Source: Coptis chinensis | Lineage: Eukaryota; Streptophyta; Magnoliopsida; Ranunculales; Ranunculaceae | Length of the DNA: 64,000 nucleotides | Direction: 5' to 3' | Assembly: GCA_015680905.1 (NCBI GenBank) | Contig: CM027382.1 | Location: forward strand, 5,642,001-5,706,000 | Program-made: the position numbers and the translations under genes | Shown here: positions 23,015 through 33,703 of the stretch, one piece after another | Layout: each line of letters begins with the position of its first letter | Position numbering within the stretch: the first letter of the stretch is position 1 | The notes under the pieces: generated by a model | Database searches by the model: none | Told to the model about the DNA's origin: nothing | The model's input: only the letters and a program-made list of their open reading frames with translations

Positions 23015-23295
23015 TAATGGTTGACAAGGAGGACTAAACTCTAATTTGTCAAATAATAGTAGGGACCAAGTCCTAAAAGATGACCTTATTTTTTGTATCA
23101 AAGTTTAATTTATATATTAACGTGATGTTGCACGCGAGGGGTATTTTGTCATTTAAAAATACAAGCAGATTGACCACAGTCAACTCAGTTGACTAATAGC
23201 CAACAACAAGAACTATGACTAAACCCTAATATTCAAGCTTTTTGGACCAAACCCTAATAAACAAACTATTGTTAGGACCAAAGTCTAAAAAACCC
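23015..23295 (-). repeat. Right terminal inverted repeat of Pack-MULE
   Basis: Reverse complement of 21443-21715 with scattered mismatches and small indels. Confidence 0.9.
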
Positions 23296-23969
23296 TTTAA
23301 TCTCAGAATCTATATATCTCACTAGTATTTAAACAAGGATGATCATTCTAAAACTTAAACTAATACATGCATAATAATCAAATCATCTTAAGATAAACAA
23401 CTATATAATGAACTATGATATGAAATGCAATGGCAGGTCCGTTTATGAAACTTTTGGGTAGAGTGCCTAAGTAGGTTCTCACAAAGAATGTGTCAAAACA
23501 TATAACACTCTGATTTTTCCACTCAAGTTTGCTAATTCCAGTGTGCAGTGGGCACACATTTCCTTACAATCTCAATGACAATCCAAGAAAGTCGAGGTTG
23601 ATCAAACACATCTACCACTTATTATTACACCAACATATTCCTAATTGAGCTAGATGTCTTTATTAGGTGATACAGGGGGCATAGATATTGGTTAAAGAAT
23701 GAAGGAAATGGATATTCAAAAAGACAAATCTGAGAAAATAGGGTCTTCATATTATGTAACTTAGAGAAAATTTTGTTCTTTTGCTTCTACACTTTTTTCT
23801 CCATACTTAGCCCTTATTTTGGCTTTTGACTCCTTTTATTCTATTTTTGGAGTTCTAACTTTTTATTTTTCTTTCGAAGCAACTAACTAATTTTTGTTTA
23901 CACAGGTTTTTCTCTTCTCTTTTCTTTACTCATCCTATTTCTCAGACTTATCCAGATAGGTTGGCTTTT

Positions 23970-24031
<62 letters not shown>

Positions 24032-25340
24032 TATATAAATATTTTTTTTTTTTTTTTATTTTGTTTCATTGGGTAAAAGGATTTGTGGTTTGTGAAAAGG
24101 CTAATAGGGCTTAGTGGGGCGACTAGCGGATAATAAATTTCATATATGTGTGAATTTCTGGCTATATCGATCTAAAAAAGGCCTAAATTCTCGCTTAAGA
24201 TATGGTGTGGTGATCAAGCAAGTGGATGTGTGATTTCTCTACTCGGAATTTACTTCTCCCTTGTGTCATCACTTAGATATTTCACTCTTATGAGGCTTTT
24301 AGGCTGGATGCTCACATGATATGTATTAAGTACTCTAACCTAGGTCTCAGAAAAATACTACCAGGTACAATCAAAGATGCTCATGCAAGATGTTCGTGAA
24401 AAGATGCAATGACTATTACTTACGTATTAATCTAAGTTTCAAAAATTAAATCATAATTCAAGTACTACATGAGATTTCTAGACTAATATCATCATGCTGG
24501 AGAAGGGAATAATACCATTATTACTAAGTGCATAACATAAACTATATTTTTTATTTTTAACATTTTATAAAGAAAAGTGCGTAATATACAACCTAAAAGT
24601 GCCTAATTTTTGCAAATGTTTCTATCCCACCCCTAAACAATCGAATGCTTCGTCCTCAAAGTGTAAAGAGATAATGAAAGAATTTATCATAGAAACGTGG
24701 CAAAAATTAGCAGTACCTGTAACAGAAATATTATAAAGAAGATATGATAACATGAAACACAATTACTGTTACATATTAACTAATATGGACTCTACTAGAG
24801 TAAACATGACAGGCAAAGGGTGGCAACAAAATTTGAAATGAAATACCATAATACACCACCCCCAAAAAAAATTTGGAAACTCTTTTAAAGTTTGAAAATT
24901 TTTGTGGCCTATACTCCAGAAAGGTTGTATGTTACAAAAAATTATTTTTTAAGTTAGATTCCCTAGACTTAATGTGATATATATATATTAACATACAATT
25001 TACCATATATGAATAATCTAAATAATTGTGGATCTTTCCATAAATAGTTAACATGGAAAACACCATCAAACAGAATTAAGCACCAAGATTTCCTATGACG
25101 TGGCTTAGTGGAATGAGAGAGAAGCCTGATAGATCTAGAACCTAATCGAGCATACATTTTTTTTTTTTCCTCATACGAAAGGGATGCCAAGTGAATGAGC
25201 ATGAAAAAATGGATGGTTGTGGAAGATATATGGGATATGGATAAGTTTTAGACGGAAGGAATGGAAAAAATGAGAGCATGGGTTTAGCACAAAACTTATT
25301 GGTGGCATGGGTTGGTATTATCACACATATGAAAATGAAG
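23296..25340 (-). other. Athila 3' interior, non-coding
   Basis: Aligns with 62258-64000 of the second Athila element (for example CAGTGGGCACAC near 23546 and 62494). Includes an (AT)n tract. Two short minus-strand ORFs near 24969-25324 read LASLSYEEKKKMYARLGS- and LSFFPFLPSKTYPYP-like strings; I cannot assign them. Confidence 0.7.
23973..24028. repeat. (AT)28 microsatellite
   Basis: Uninterrupted AT dinucleotides inside the Athila interior; the second Athila has an independent AT tract at 63513-63578. Confidence 0.95.
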
Positions 25341-25363
25341 GTATCAGGTGGCTCTTTAGGTAG

Positions 25364-25645
25364 TTATTGAGAGGGTGGATCATTATAGGCTTTTAGAAAC
25401 TCGTTGAATTCCTCATCTAAGTTGTTCGCATCCACATAATTATGATATTCATCTCTATCTTTGAGGAATTCATCTATCTCGTCTGTTGTGAGATTGACTC
25501 CATCTCTCATAGGGTCAGAAGGTAGGGTGGAAAATTCTTTCTTTAATTCAGTTATGTTCAAGGATTCAAAATTGTGATCTTTGTCTTCTTCCATAAGAGG
25601 GGTATCTACTAGTGTGGGGATAAATGTGAGATACAAAACTCTCAA
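25364..25645 (-). pseudogene. Athila pol linker remnant
   Basis: Open frame of 93 codons, acidic (MEEDKDHNFESLNITELKK, TTDEIDEFLKDRDEY), directly downstream of protease on the minus strand, where Athila polyproteins have a linker before reverse transcriptase. No polymerase motif follows: homology jumps straight to 3' interior sequence by 25340, marking a large internal deletion. Confidence 0.55.
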
Positions 25646-25679
25646 TGGCCTTCACTTCTCCTTCTACAGGAAAACCTAG

Positions 25680-26483
25680 TTATCCCTGCTTTTGTCTAAA
25701 CATGTTAACTTTCACAAAAAGATTTCCAAAAGAAAGAGTCATTGAGCCATTCCGACAATTGATTTGGGCATTGGCGATTGCCAAGAAAGGACACCCTAAG
25801 ATGATGGGAATGGAATCATGAGCAACTTCTATGTCGAGAATAACGAAATCGGCTGGATAGTAAAAATCTTGAACTTTGGGATACTTAATAGAATGATCGG
25901 CTAACTGCAAAGTCATTTTGGTTGGTTGAAGCTTTGTTAGACCTAGTTGTTTATATAAATAAAAAGGGAGTAAGTTAACATTCACCCCCAGGTCTAATAA
26001 AGCAGTTGTTATGAAGTAATCTCCCAAGGTGCATTGTACAGTAGGACGACTATGGTCCTTGTACTTAATAATTCCATTATGTTCAGATAAAGAGGGATAT
26101 TGTTTAGTTAAGAAGGCTTCGTTGGGTATGTTGGTTTTCCTCTTCTTGGTGCACAACTCTTTTAAAAACTTAGCGTGTACAAATATACTTTTTATAGCAT
26201 CTAGAAAAGGTAGGTTTATAGTTAGATTTTTAAACACTTTCCTGATCTCATCAAAATTCTTGCCTTTTTTAGACACAACTAGTCTCTGGGGATACGGTGG
26301 TTTATCTCTATATTTAGCATAAGGGTCAAAAATATTATTAGTCTTTGCTTTATCTTTAGCCATTTTCCATCTAGGTGTCCATATTGGAACCTCTACAGGT
26401 GTATGATCATCAATTTCTATGACAGTATTTGGTATGGTTTCATTTTCAGCTTCCGTTTGAGAGCGATCTGTAAGCATATGCAC
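25680..26483 (-). pseudogene. Athila protease (retropepsin-like) region
   Basis: Open frame of 267 codons. It contains DPYAKYRDKPPYPQRL, FLKELCTKKRK, and the aspartic protease core LLDLGVNVNLLPFYLYKQLG followed by the strand with DFVILDIE and IILGCPFLA. The DLG triad with NLLP is the form typical of Athila-clade proteases. Stops separate it from gag upstream and from the acidic linker downstream. It could still fold, but with no polymerase the element cannot move by itself. Confidence 0.85.
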
Positions 26484-26499
26484 TTTGTTATCAACTACT

Positions 26500-27990
26500 C
26501 TACCTAAACAAAAGTAGTGACTGCCTGTAAGTTCCCTGGGGTTATATTACCATTACACTGAATACTATTTCGAAGGCGGTGCTTGTTGACTTAGGGTTAG
26601 ACACTGCTTGACCTGGAAACACGCCTATTTGGTTATTATTTTGGTTAGGAGACATGTCAATAACCTTTTGGCATAAAGATTGCATCATTTGCATCATTTG
26701 TTACATCATTTTAGAGTTTTGATCATGATGATCTTTCATCAAGTTGGAGTTTTGTTGCATAATTTGATTTTGTTTTTCCAACAAGGTCACTACTACTTCG
26801 TCTGTAGATGGTTGAATTGGAATTAAGGCTTGTTTAGCGTTCATGTATTGATGTTGATAGTTTTGGGTCCTAGGCATTAAACCTTTATTCCGGTCACCAA
26901 AGTTTCCTTGTCCTTAAGGTTGAGTTAACTGGTTGAAGTTTGATGGTTGTGGTGGTGGTTGCGCATAGACAAAAGGACAATAGAAGTCGGAATGCTCAAG
27001 ACTAAAACAGACATTATAATGGGTAGAGTTATTGTTCATGACTGGAGTGGGTTGTTGTTGAATAGAGAGGACATCTACCTTTTTAGTGAGGGCATCGATA
27101 AGGGTTTTAAGCTCGGGATAAGGTTTAACCTTAAAAGAAGAAGGAGTGGATCGGGAAGAGTCGCTATCTCCCCAATTGTTGTTCTTCTTAGATTGATCTT
27201 CTAAGAATTTATAAGCCTCCAAAGCTCCTTTACTAAGAAAACTACCCCCAGTCATGATATCTAGAACCACCTTATGATGATGTAAAAGTCTCTTGAATAA
27301 AGCACAAACAAGCGTGTCTTTTGCAAGGTTATGATGCGGACATTTTATGAGAAGATCAGTGAAACGGTTCTAGGCCTCTGAAAAAGATTCATGAGGGTTA
27401 TGGTGGAAGAAATGAATCTTTTGAAGCATTTTATCGGTCTTCAGTGGTGGGTAAAACTGTTCCATGAACAATTGAACAAGTTTAGCTCATGAGTCCATAG
27501 AGTTTGGCGTTTGGGCAATTAACCAAGACACCGCCTTGTCAGCTAGGGTGAATGGAAACACCCTAAGTTTAACTTGATCCGGACTTACGCTAGGATGATG
27601 GAATGTACAGTGAGAACTTGTTCTATCCTACGTATGTGTTGGTAAGGCTTCTCGGGGTCTAAACCATGGAAAACCGGTAACAAGTTAAATATATTTGGGG
27701 GAATTTGAAAATCCCCCACTAGGTCTGCAAGAACGATGCACGACTTATGGCCATCGTTTAGTGTTTTATAAAAATTAGAGAGAAGAATCTCTAGTTCTTT
27801 AGCCATTAATGCAGGTGTAGTGTGTGAAATTCTTGATAGGCGTGTGGTATTGTGTTTACGAAAAACAAGCCTGATTATACTAGAATTAAACTCCTCAGAC
27901 AGAAAAAACGAGGAGTGGAAGAAGGAGAACCTGAATGCATCCTTGCTACGCTTATGAATAGCATCTTGTATATGCAATCTCAGTGTACTG
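26500..27990 (-). pseudogene. Athila gag, interrupted
   Basis: Frames on the minus strand run in order: LPVFHGLDPEKPYQHIRRIE (27620-27680), LRVFPFTLADKAVSWLI, FYPPLKTDKMLQKIHFF (about 27400-27470), GGSFLSKGALEAYKFLED (27180-27260), then Gln/Pro/Asn-rich sequence and LMPRTQNYQHQY. This is the Retrotrans_gag fold plus spacer of Athila. At least five in-frame stops separate the pieces. Confidence 0.85.
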
Positions 27991-28059
27991 AAGAAGTTTG
28001 GAACACTGAATATAAAATAATTTGAACAAAAATAGAGTCTGCTACTAACCTGTGAATCG

Positions 28060-28561
28060 GGCTTTCTTCAGAAAGGGCGCAGGCGAGCTCAAATATAAGG
28101 CCACAAAGGAGCGTGCGCGCTCTGTGATTTTTTTTAGAAACAGGCTTTCGTGCTGTTCCTTAATGGGCTGGGCCTTGAAATTTGAAAATAAAACAGGAAA
28201 TAAATTTACTGTAGGTAGGGCACGTGCGCGCTCAGAAGGAGTGTAAATAGGGCGTGCGCGCTTCTGAGAACAATTGCGGAAATTTCCAGTAGACTTCTAG
28301 GAGCAAAATTTACTTTATTTTTGGACAACAGGTGTGTGCGCGCTCAGAAATAGCGTGGATAGGGCGCAGGTGCGCTCCTAAGTACAATCTCAAAAATTTC
28401 CAGTAGACATCCAGGAGCGAATTTCTGTTTTTCCTGAAAACACAAACACAGTTAAAACCAAACAAAGGGTGGGTGGGTAAGAATGGGGATTGCCCCTTGG
28501 ATTCAAGCAATTGAATTCTTGTCTTGAAAGAGTTTAAGATGGTAGCGTCGCCATTTGATAA
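28060..28561 (-). other. Athila 5' leader with GC-rich repeats and decayed primer site
   Basis: Between gag and the 5' LTR. Motif GTGCGCGCTC or close variants occurs near 28113, 28224, 28254, 28336 and 28369, partly because a block of about 110 bp is duplicated (28220-28314 and 28331-28426). Next to the LTR the minus strand reads TGGCGACGCTACC, a mutated form of the Athila primer site. Confidence 0.7.
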
Positions 28562-29918
28562 TGTTAAAAACAAGTTCTTACTCTATAAATAATATTATTT
28601 ATGCTAAGAATAAGAAAACTATATTTTTATGCTTAGATCAAAGTTTTACTCTCAACTATCGTGAAATAACGAGAGCAAAGATTCGTTCCACTCTTTGTTT
28701 CTTAAACTTAATAATTTAACTAGTTTAACAATTTTACTATATCAATGAGAGTAATTATTTAATTATACTAATGTGATGGGAATTAATATTAAGATAACTA
28801 ATTTATACTATTGCAATTTAATATGGAGAATTAATGGGAAGAGAAATTAGGGGGATTTGAATTCACTTAAATAAATTCCTAACATGCTAGTGTAGATTAT
28901 TGCAACCCTAACCAATAATGATTAAGTATTTGATCCCTAACTATTCATGGTATCTCTAACCAAATAATAGAAAGTATTAGAGTTAGTTTAACCCATTCTC
29001 ATGGTGAATAAACTAAACTCTAGATTGATAAACTATGTAAAAGCAATAATCTAACTAACACATCAAGTCATCATCAAATTAAAGTTTCATTCAAACCCTT
29101 TCTAATGGAGGTTTAGCTTTGATTCATAGGAATATCATGAATAAAAGAATGAGAAGAAGACATAATATAAAGAGAAGCAATTGAATTGAATAATAATAAT
29201 AACTTGAAGGTATTTTAATGGAGGTTTTATGGAGGCTACAATTATTTAGTTTAATTACTTAATTAAACTAAAGGGAAGAGGTAGGAGAGAGCTAATATTA
29301 AACCCTAATTAAATTAACTAAGTGGGAGAGAAGAGGAATAAAGTTTTGCCTTAATCCTCTTTATATAGGAGAGGGTTAGATTTACAATTTCGTGCATTGC
29401 TTTGGAGCTGTGTTTTGGGCCACTAAATCAAGCCCAAAACCTAAATAATTATGTCCAAAAAGGGTTTTCTGGCTGGAATTTATTGCAAGACTCTTTTCAT
29501 CCACTTTTACTCCTATGATTGGGTCAAGGCTTAGACCATTAGAAAGATCTTTTCGAGCAAGTCACTTTGATGTACAATAGGCCCAATTCCGAGGCCTGAG
29601 TCCAAAGATACGGCCTGCGGAAGTTCTGCTGACTTTTATGCTCTATTTCTGCCCGCATTGATATTGAATTTTTCAACTTTGACCGGGCTTTAGAAAGGCT
29701 TTTTCTCCTTGAAACTTGGGCTTTAACCACAGAACTTCTTAGCAACCAACATTTGCTCCTTTTTCTTGCAAAAGTGACATAATTCTTCACATATTTGATT
29801 CCAAGACCTGAAATACACAAAAACACGTAAACATTACTGACTCTTATTTATTATAAACATAATTAGCATAGATGTAATATTATTAAGGGGTTAAAACTAC
29901 AGGTTTGGGCTCTTATCA
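28562..29918 (-). mobile_element. Athila 5' LTR
   Basis: On the plus strand starts TGTTAAAAACAAG and ends GGGCTCTTATCA. Partner of 19744-21184; TATA box near 29360-29367. Confidence 0.88.
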
Positions 29919-29924
29919 CAGATA

Positions 29925-30407
29925 ATGGCGTATGAAAATTATAGGTTATGTAAAAAAAAATTGCTAAAGGAAATTCTAGAAGCAGGACTTAACGTTCAAC
30001 AAGATCTGGTATACAACACATAATTAGAGAACGGACGATTCAAAGGCACTATAAAATTAAATGTACCAAAAGACTTATTCTTTAACAATGAAGACGTCGT
30101 AGTTAAAGAAATTGATGGAAACACTACATATTCTGTTGCAAAAGCAGAGGATTCAGCAGCTTTTCACGCAATACAGTTTATAAAGAATGAACATGATATG
30201 GAAATTGAAAACTTCAATTTCAAATAACTTATGAAGAAAAGAAAAGAGGTTGAAGAGAAATAGAATCAACTCGACATCCTCAAAAATATTATGCTAGATT
30301 GTTTGGTTGATGATAAATACAACAAAGATAAAATATATTGTCTCGAGAAAAAAATTAAAGGAATGAAGGACATGGAGAGTTCCATAATAAAGAAAAGAAA
30401 ACCATGA
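29925..30407 (+). pseudogene. dsRNA-binding-domain-like coiled-coil protein, copy 2
   Basis: ATG at 29925 opens a single frame of 160 codons to TGA at 30405, broken only by in-frame TAA (30021), TAA (30225) and TAG (30261). There are no frameshifts. It reads MAYENYRLCKKKLLKEILEA, LENGRFKGTIKLNVPKDLFF, TTYSVAKAEDSAAFHAIQFI (AA-rich helix 2 of a dsRNA-binding-like fold), then a Lys/Glu-rich coiled coil ending in KKRKP. Each stop is one C-to-T step from a Gln codon. Copy 1 at 18204 has the same plan. The intron end TATATTGCAG of this gene now lies at 19731-19740, on the other side of the Athila element; joining the flanks places ATG right after the acceptor. The function is not known. Confidence 0.55.
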
Positions 30408-31039
30408 GGATTAGTACTTGAATATCAAAATTTTATTATGTTGGTCACATAGTATGTTTTCTATTAAACTTTTATTTTAAACTTTATATATGCATTAATT
30501 TCATTTATTTACTTCATTTGTAGCAAAATGATGTTGTTTTTAAAGAAGAATGTAGTCTTAAGTTTTGAAAGAATAATGTATAGATATAGACTTGTATTTA
30601 TGTCCTATTTGTAGTTAATGTGCTATTTGAACTGTAGCATTTTTAATCTATAGAAGTAAATGTACAAATAATGTCCATTTCTCCATGCACCCAAATATAA
30701 AGCATAGATATCTTACAAGAGAAGTCTTATGATGTCACTGAAGTTCATGCCTGAAATGAATGAACCTGAAAACAGACGGACATTAACCTAAATTTATTGG
30801 CGGAAGCAATGAAAAAGAACATCATCTGCCAATAACTAAAAAAAAAAACAATATTTAGAAATATATGTGGGCCTAAAGGAATGCCTAAAGATCAAGAATA
30901 ATGCTCTTTTCTCTGTTTCGTTTTCAGAGATCTTGAGCAAACCATTTTTCGTATACTTTACCAGTAGCCAAGCTATATCCAATAATATAAGCATATGCCA
31001 TGGTATAAGCTATTTTCAACTTAAAAAAAAAAAACTTCG
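30408..31039. other. Spacer
   Basis: AT-rich, no supported gene. Confidence 0.4.
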
Positions 31040-31447
31040 GTGCAAATTTCGCGTTTTAGCAACTATGCATATCCAGACATACCGTTGCCTCCCCTGCAAG
31101 GACCAGCAGATGACATTCCACCGGAATGGGGGACAAGATCAACTTCATATGTGTTGTCATCGAGTTTAACTGATGAGGTATGCAATTGGGAATCAACAAG
31201 TAATTTGGACGTGCCTTCTAAATATGGGTCCTACTACAATTATCAGGCTCAAAACAAACCAACGCTCCAACAGAACTGGCTGGCGGGGCTGCGTCAACAC
31301 CGAGCTCATTATCTTACAATAAAATATGATATATTGTACTACCTAGCTAGAGCTAATGTATTTGAATATGGTAATGCAGTAGTGATTAAGCAGGAAACAT
31401 ATAGACAATTCTTTGTTCAACTAACAAAAGAAAACATGCAATCCTAA
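31040..31447 (+). CDS. Hypothetical ORF, possible exon
   Basis: A 135-codon open frame of ordinary protein-like composition (YPDIPLPPLQGPADDIPPEW, TLQQNWLAGLRQHRAHYL, VVIKQETYRQFFVQL). A possible acceptor (CGCGTTTTAG, 31051-31060) and donor (GAGGTATGC, GT at 31179) would make only 31061-31178 an exon. I do not recognise the family. The start is not supported by context. It could be a gene relic or chance. Confidence 0.25.
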   Translation: MQISRFSNYAYPDIPLPPLQGPADDIPPEWGTRSTSYVLSSSLTDEVCNWESTSNLDVPSKYGSYYNYQAQNKPTLQQNWLAGLRQHRAHYLTIKYDILYYLARANVFEYGNAVVIKQETYRQFFVQLTKENMQS

Positions 31448-31696
31448 AGATTTGCAACAAAAGTTTCTAAAGTGATATTACATTTTCAGCATAAAAAAAT
31501 TGCTCCTGACATATTCCTGATTACTGCTAAGATCAAGTCTAATTGGGGGGCTATATGGGAGGTTAAAGGCAAATATAACACCCCAACCACAAAAATGTCA
31601 TTCCAATGGGGTTGCTAAAAGGGTCTTAAATTTGGAAGGAGTTAAAAACTCAGCCAAAGTTAAGACCTTCACTAGCAGCTGCCATAATAAGTTCCA

Positions 31697-31771
31697 GGAG
31701 ACGGACAACATAGTTTTTGCCGTCTATTGGTTATTTATGTACAAACGGCAGAAACTATGTCGTCTGTCTCC
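31697..31771. repeat. Hairpin with 27-bp arms
   Basis: GGAGACGGACAACATAG... (31697-31723) pairs with 31745-31771 with about three mismatches, around a 21-base loop. Confidence 0.8.
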
Positions 31772-32185
31772 AGTTTTAATTAAATGGATGGACAGCAGAT
31801 ACTGTGCCGTCCGTACCTTCCAGCCACTCAACCCGATTTAGACTTAGCCAAATTCAACCAATTTTTCACTCACATGCATTTACTTGTCATCAAAGCCTTA
31901 ACCCTTAACTCCTCAACCATCAACTCTTCAACCACCAACCTTATTTCTTATATCAACTTTATAGACCACAAATTTCTCAACTTTGTCTTCACTCATACTT
32001 TTTGCATTACTATTCTCAACTTTGCAACCTTTCTTTTCACATTCATTCTCAACTTTGCAACTTTTCTTCTCACATTCAAAATAACTTATTCTTCTCACTA
32101 TGTTGAATCAAGCTCCTCATCCAAAGATGAGAACATGATGAATGACAATGACAACATGTTCGTACCTATTTTCTCGTTATTGTAA
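31772..32185. other. Low-complexity stretch before PIF transposase
   Basis: A 133-codon ORF here is Thr/Phe/Leu/Asn-rich with repeated LNFATFL words. Its last part (SSSSKDENMMNDNDN) runs in frame, through one stop, into the transposase and may be its N-terminus. Confidence 0.4.
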
Positions 32186-32402
32186 GACATGCACGAAGTT
32201 GCTCGTGATCATCAAGGCTCGATCCCCAATAGAAAATACATTTATCGTGATTGAATTGACACTCACAATAGGATTATGAGGGATTATTTCGTGCAATACC
32301 CGAAGTATCCCCTTGATATCTTCCGTAGGAGGTTTAGGATACACCGCCATCTTTTCCTCTGAATCTTGAAAGTCGTCTTCGACCATGACAAGTACTTCAT
32401 AT

Positions 32403-33364
32403 TAGGGGTGACTTTAGATCGGATTAACCTCCTTTGGAATTTTTCCGAATTTTTTTCGGAACCTAATATGCTAGCCAAATCCGATCCAATTTTTTTTGGA
32501 TTCAAAATATATTTCCAATTTCAGAACTTTCGGAAATTTCAGAATAACTCGGAAATTTTGGAATACTTGGTAAATTTTCAAAGATATCTTTACTTTCAAT
32601 TATTTTTGGAATATCATACACCAATGTTCATTGTAGGGAGAGAAAACCATGTCCACAACACCAATGTACCAACAACAATACGCACTTGTTTACTGAGAAA
32701 ACCCATTTTCATTCAAACAAGTGATCCAAGAAAAAATGAGAAAAAGAACCTACAACCACCAACAACAAGCATTGCATTCTGTTGAGGTCTGGGTATTTGT
32801 AATGTTTTAATCTTTTTTTGTGTGTGGAAATTGAAGCGTGAAGTGTCTGTATGAATAATGGATTATGGTCTTGGACTCTAAGTAGCTTTACATAACATTC
32901 TATCTATTAGAATTTGGCTTTTGGATTGGTCTAGAAGACATTGTATGACTCAATGACATTTTTTTTCATATCATTGTTGTTATGGCAGACGGTGTAATGA
33001 CAGTGGAGTGGTCCAATTCAAGTGGGAAAGTAGCTGCTAGGTTATGTTTTTGGAAGTAAAAAACTAGAAAATGAATGAACGGTCGAGATCTAATCACAAG
33101 TGGATAGTGAGAGAAGTACATATTTTCGGAATAAATTGGCAATAATATCGGAAATTTCAGATCGGCTATATATCAGAACTTTTGGATCGGATATCGGATC
33201 GGATCGGTTTTTACAGTTATATCCGAATCCGATCCAAAAATTTTTCGGAATTTTCAGAAATCGAAAAATTGGAAAATCGGACCATGAAAACTACACCCAG
33301 AGCCAGACCAATTTTGGGTCGGATTTCGGAAAAATCGGAAATTCGGCAAAAAGAGACACCCCTA
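32403..33364. mobile_element. Non-autonomous hAT-type element
   Basis: Ends TAGGGGTGAC and, in reverse, TAGGGGTGTC. Eight-base flanks CTTCATAT (32395-32402) and CTTCACAT (33365-33372) match at seven of eight, the hAT duplication length. Interior is 962 bp with many TTTCGGAA or TTCCGAAA words near both ends, as expected for subterminal transposase-binding repeats. No transposase ORF. Confidence 0.88.
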
Positions 33365-33703
33365 CTTCACATACAAGGTTGATGGCATTGGAAAGCCATG
33401 TTTGACCGTTATGCAAAAGGTGGCTGCTTGCATTCGTTTGCTTGCATATGGTTATGGTGCACCTTTTTCGAAAGCTTGAGGCATTTTTGTGATGCCATGT
33501 TGGCGGTCTTCGAAAAAATATTTGAGGGCACCAAACAAATAAGACATTCAACGTTTACTTGCACAAGGTGAAAATCGTGGCTTCCCGAGTATGCTTGAAA
33601 GTTTGGATTATATGCATTGGCAATGGGAAATGTGTCATACAGCATGGCAAGGTACACATATGGGGTATAAGAAGAAACCTACAACTATTTTGGAAGTCGT
33701 TGT

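Larger units (their letters stand above)
21443..23295. mobile_element. Pack-MULE (Mutator-like element) carrying TRAPPC11 exons
   Basis: Long terminal inverted repeats: 21443-21715 begins GGGTATTTAGACTTTGGTCC, and 23015-23295 read in reverse begins GGGTTTTTTAGACTTTGGTCC's equivalent with one extra T-run difference. Similarity continues for about 275 bases, through TTGACAAATTAGAG-type words near the inner edges. Flanking nine-base copies TTTAAATAT (21434) and TTTAATCTC (23296) are imperfect, but both align to one single copy TTTATTCTT (62249-62257) in the related Athila element, which lacks the insert. No transposase; the core is a piece of a host gene. This is the definition of a Pack-MULE. 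Confidence 0.9.
19739..29923 (-). mobile_element. Athila-type Ty3/Gypsy element, minus strand, with target duplication
   Basis: LTRs at 19744-21184 (3') and 28562-29918 (5') flank an interior read on the minus strand. The outer flanks are CAGAT on both sides (19739-19743 and 29919-29923), a perfect 5-bp duplication. LTR edges read TGATAAGAGCCC at the start, and next to the 3' LTR is the Athila-like stretch GAGGACAAACAAAATGC (on the minus strand, near 21200). Gag and protease are present with stops; reverse transcriptase, RNase H and integrase are absent, so it is non-autonomous. A 1.85-kb Pack-MULE (21443-23295) sits inside. It landed directly before the dsRNA-binding-like gene at 29925. Confidence 0.92.

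Noticed and set aside
18204-30407. Stop codon reassignment to Gln in the dsRNA-binding-like genes
   Set aside because: Other genes in the window use TAA, TAG and TGA as normal breaks, and plant nuclei use the standard code; C-to-T decay explains it.
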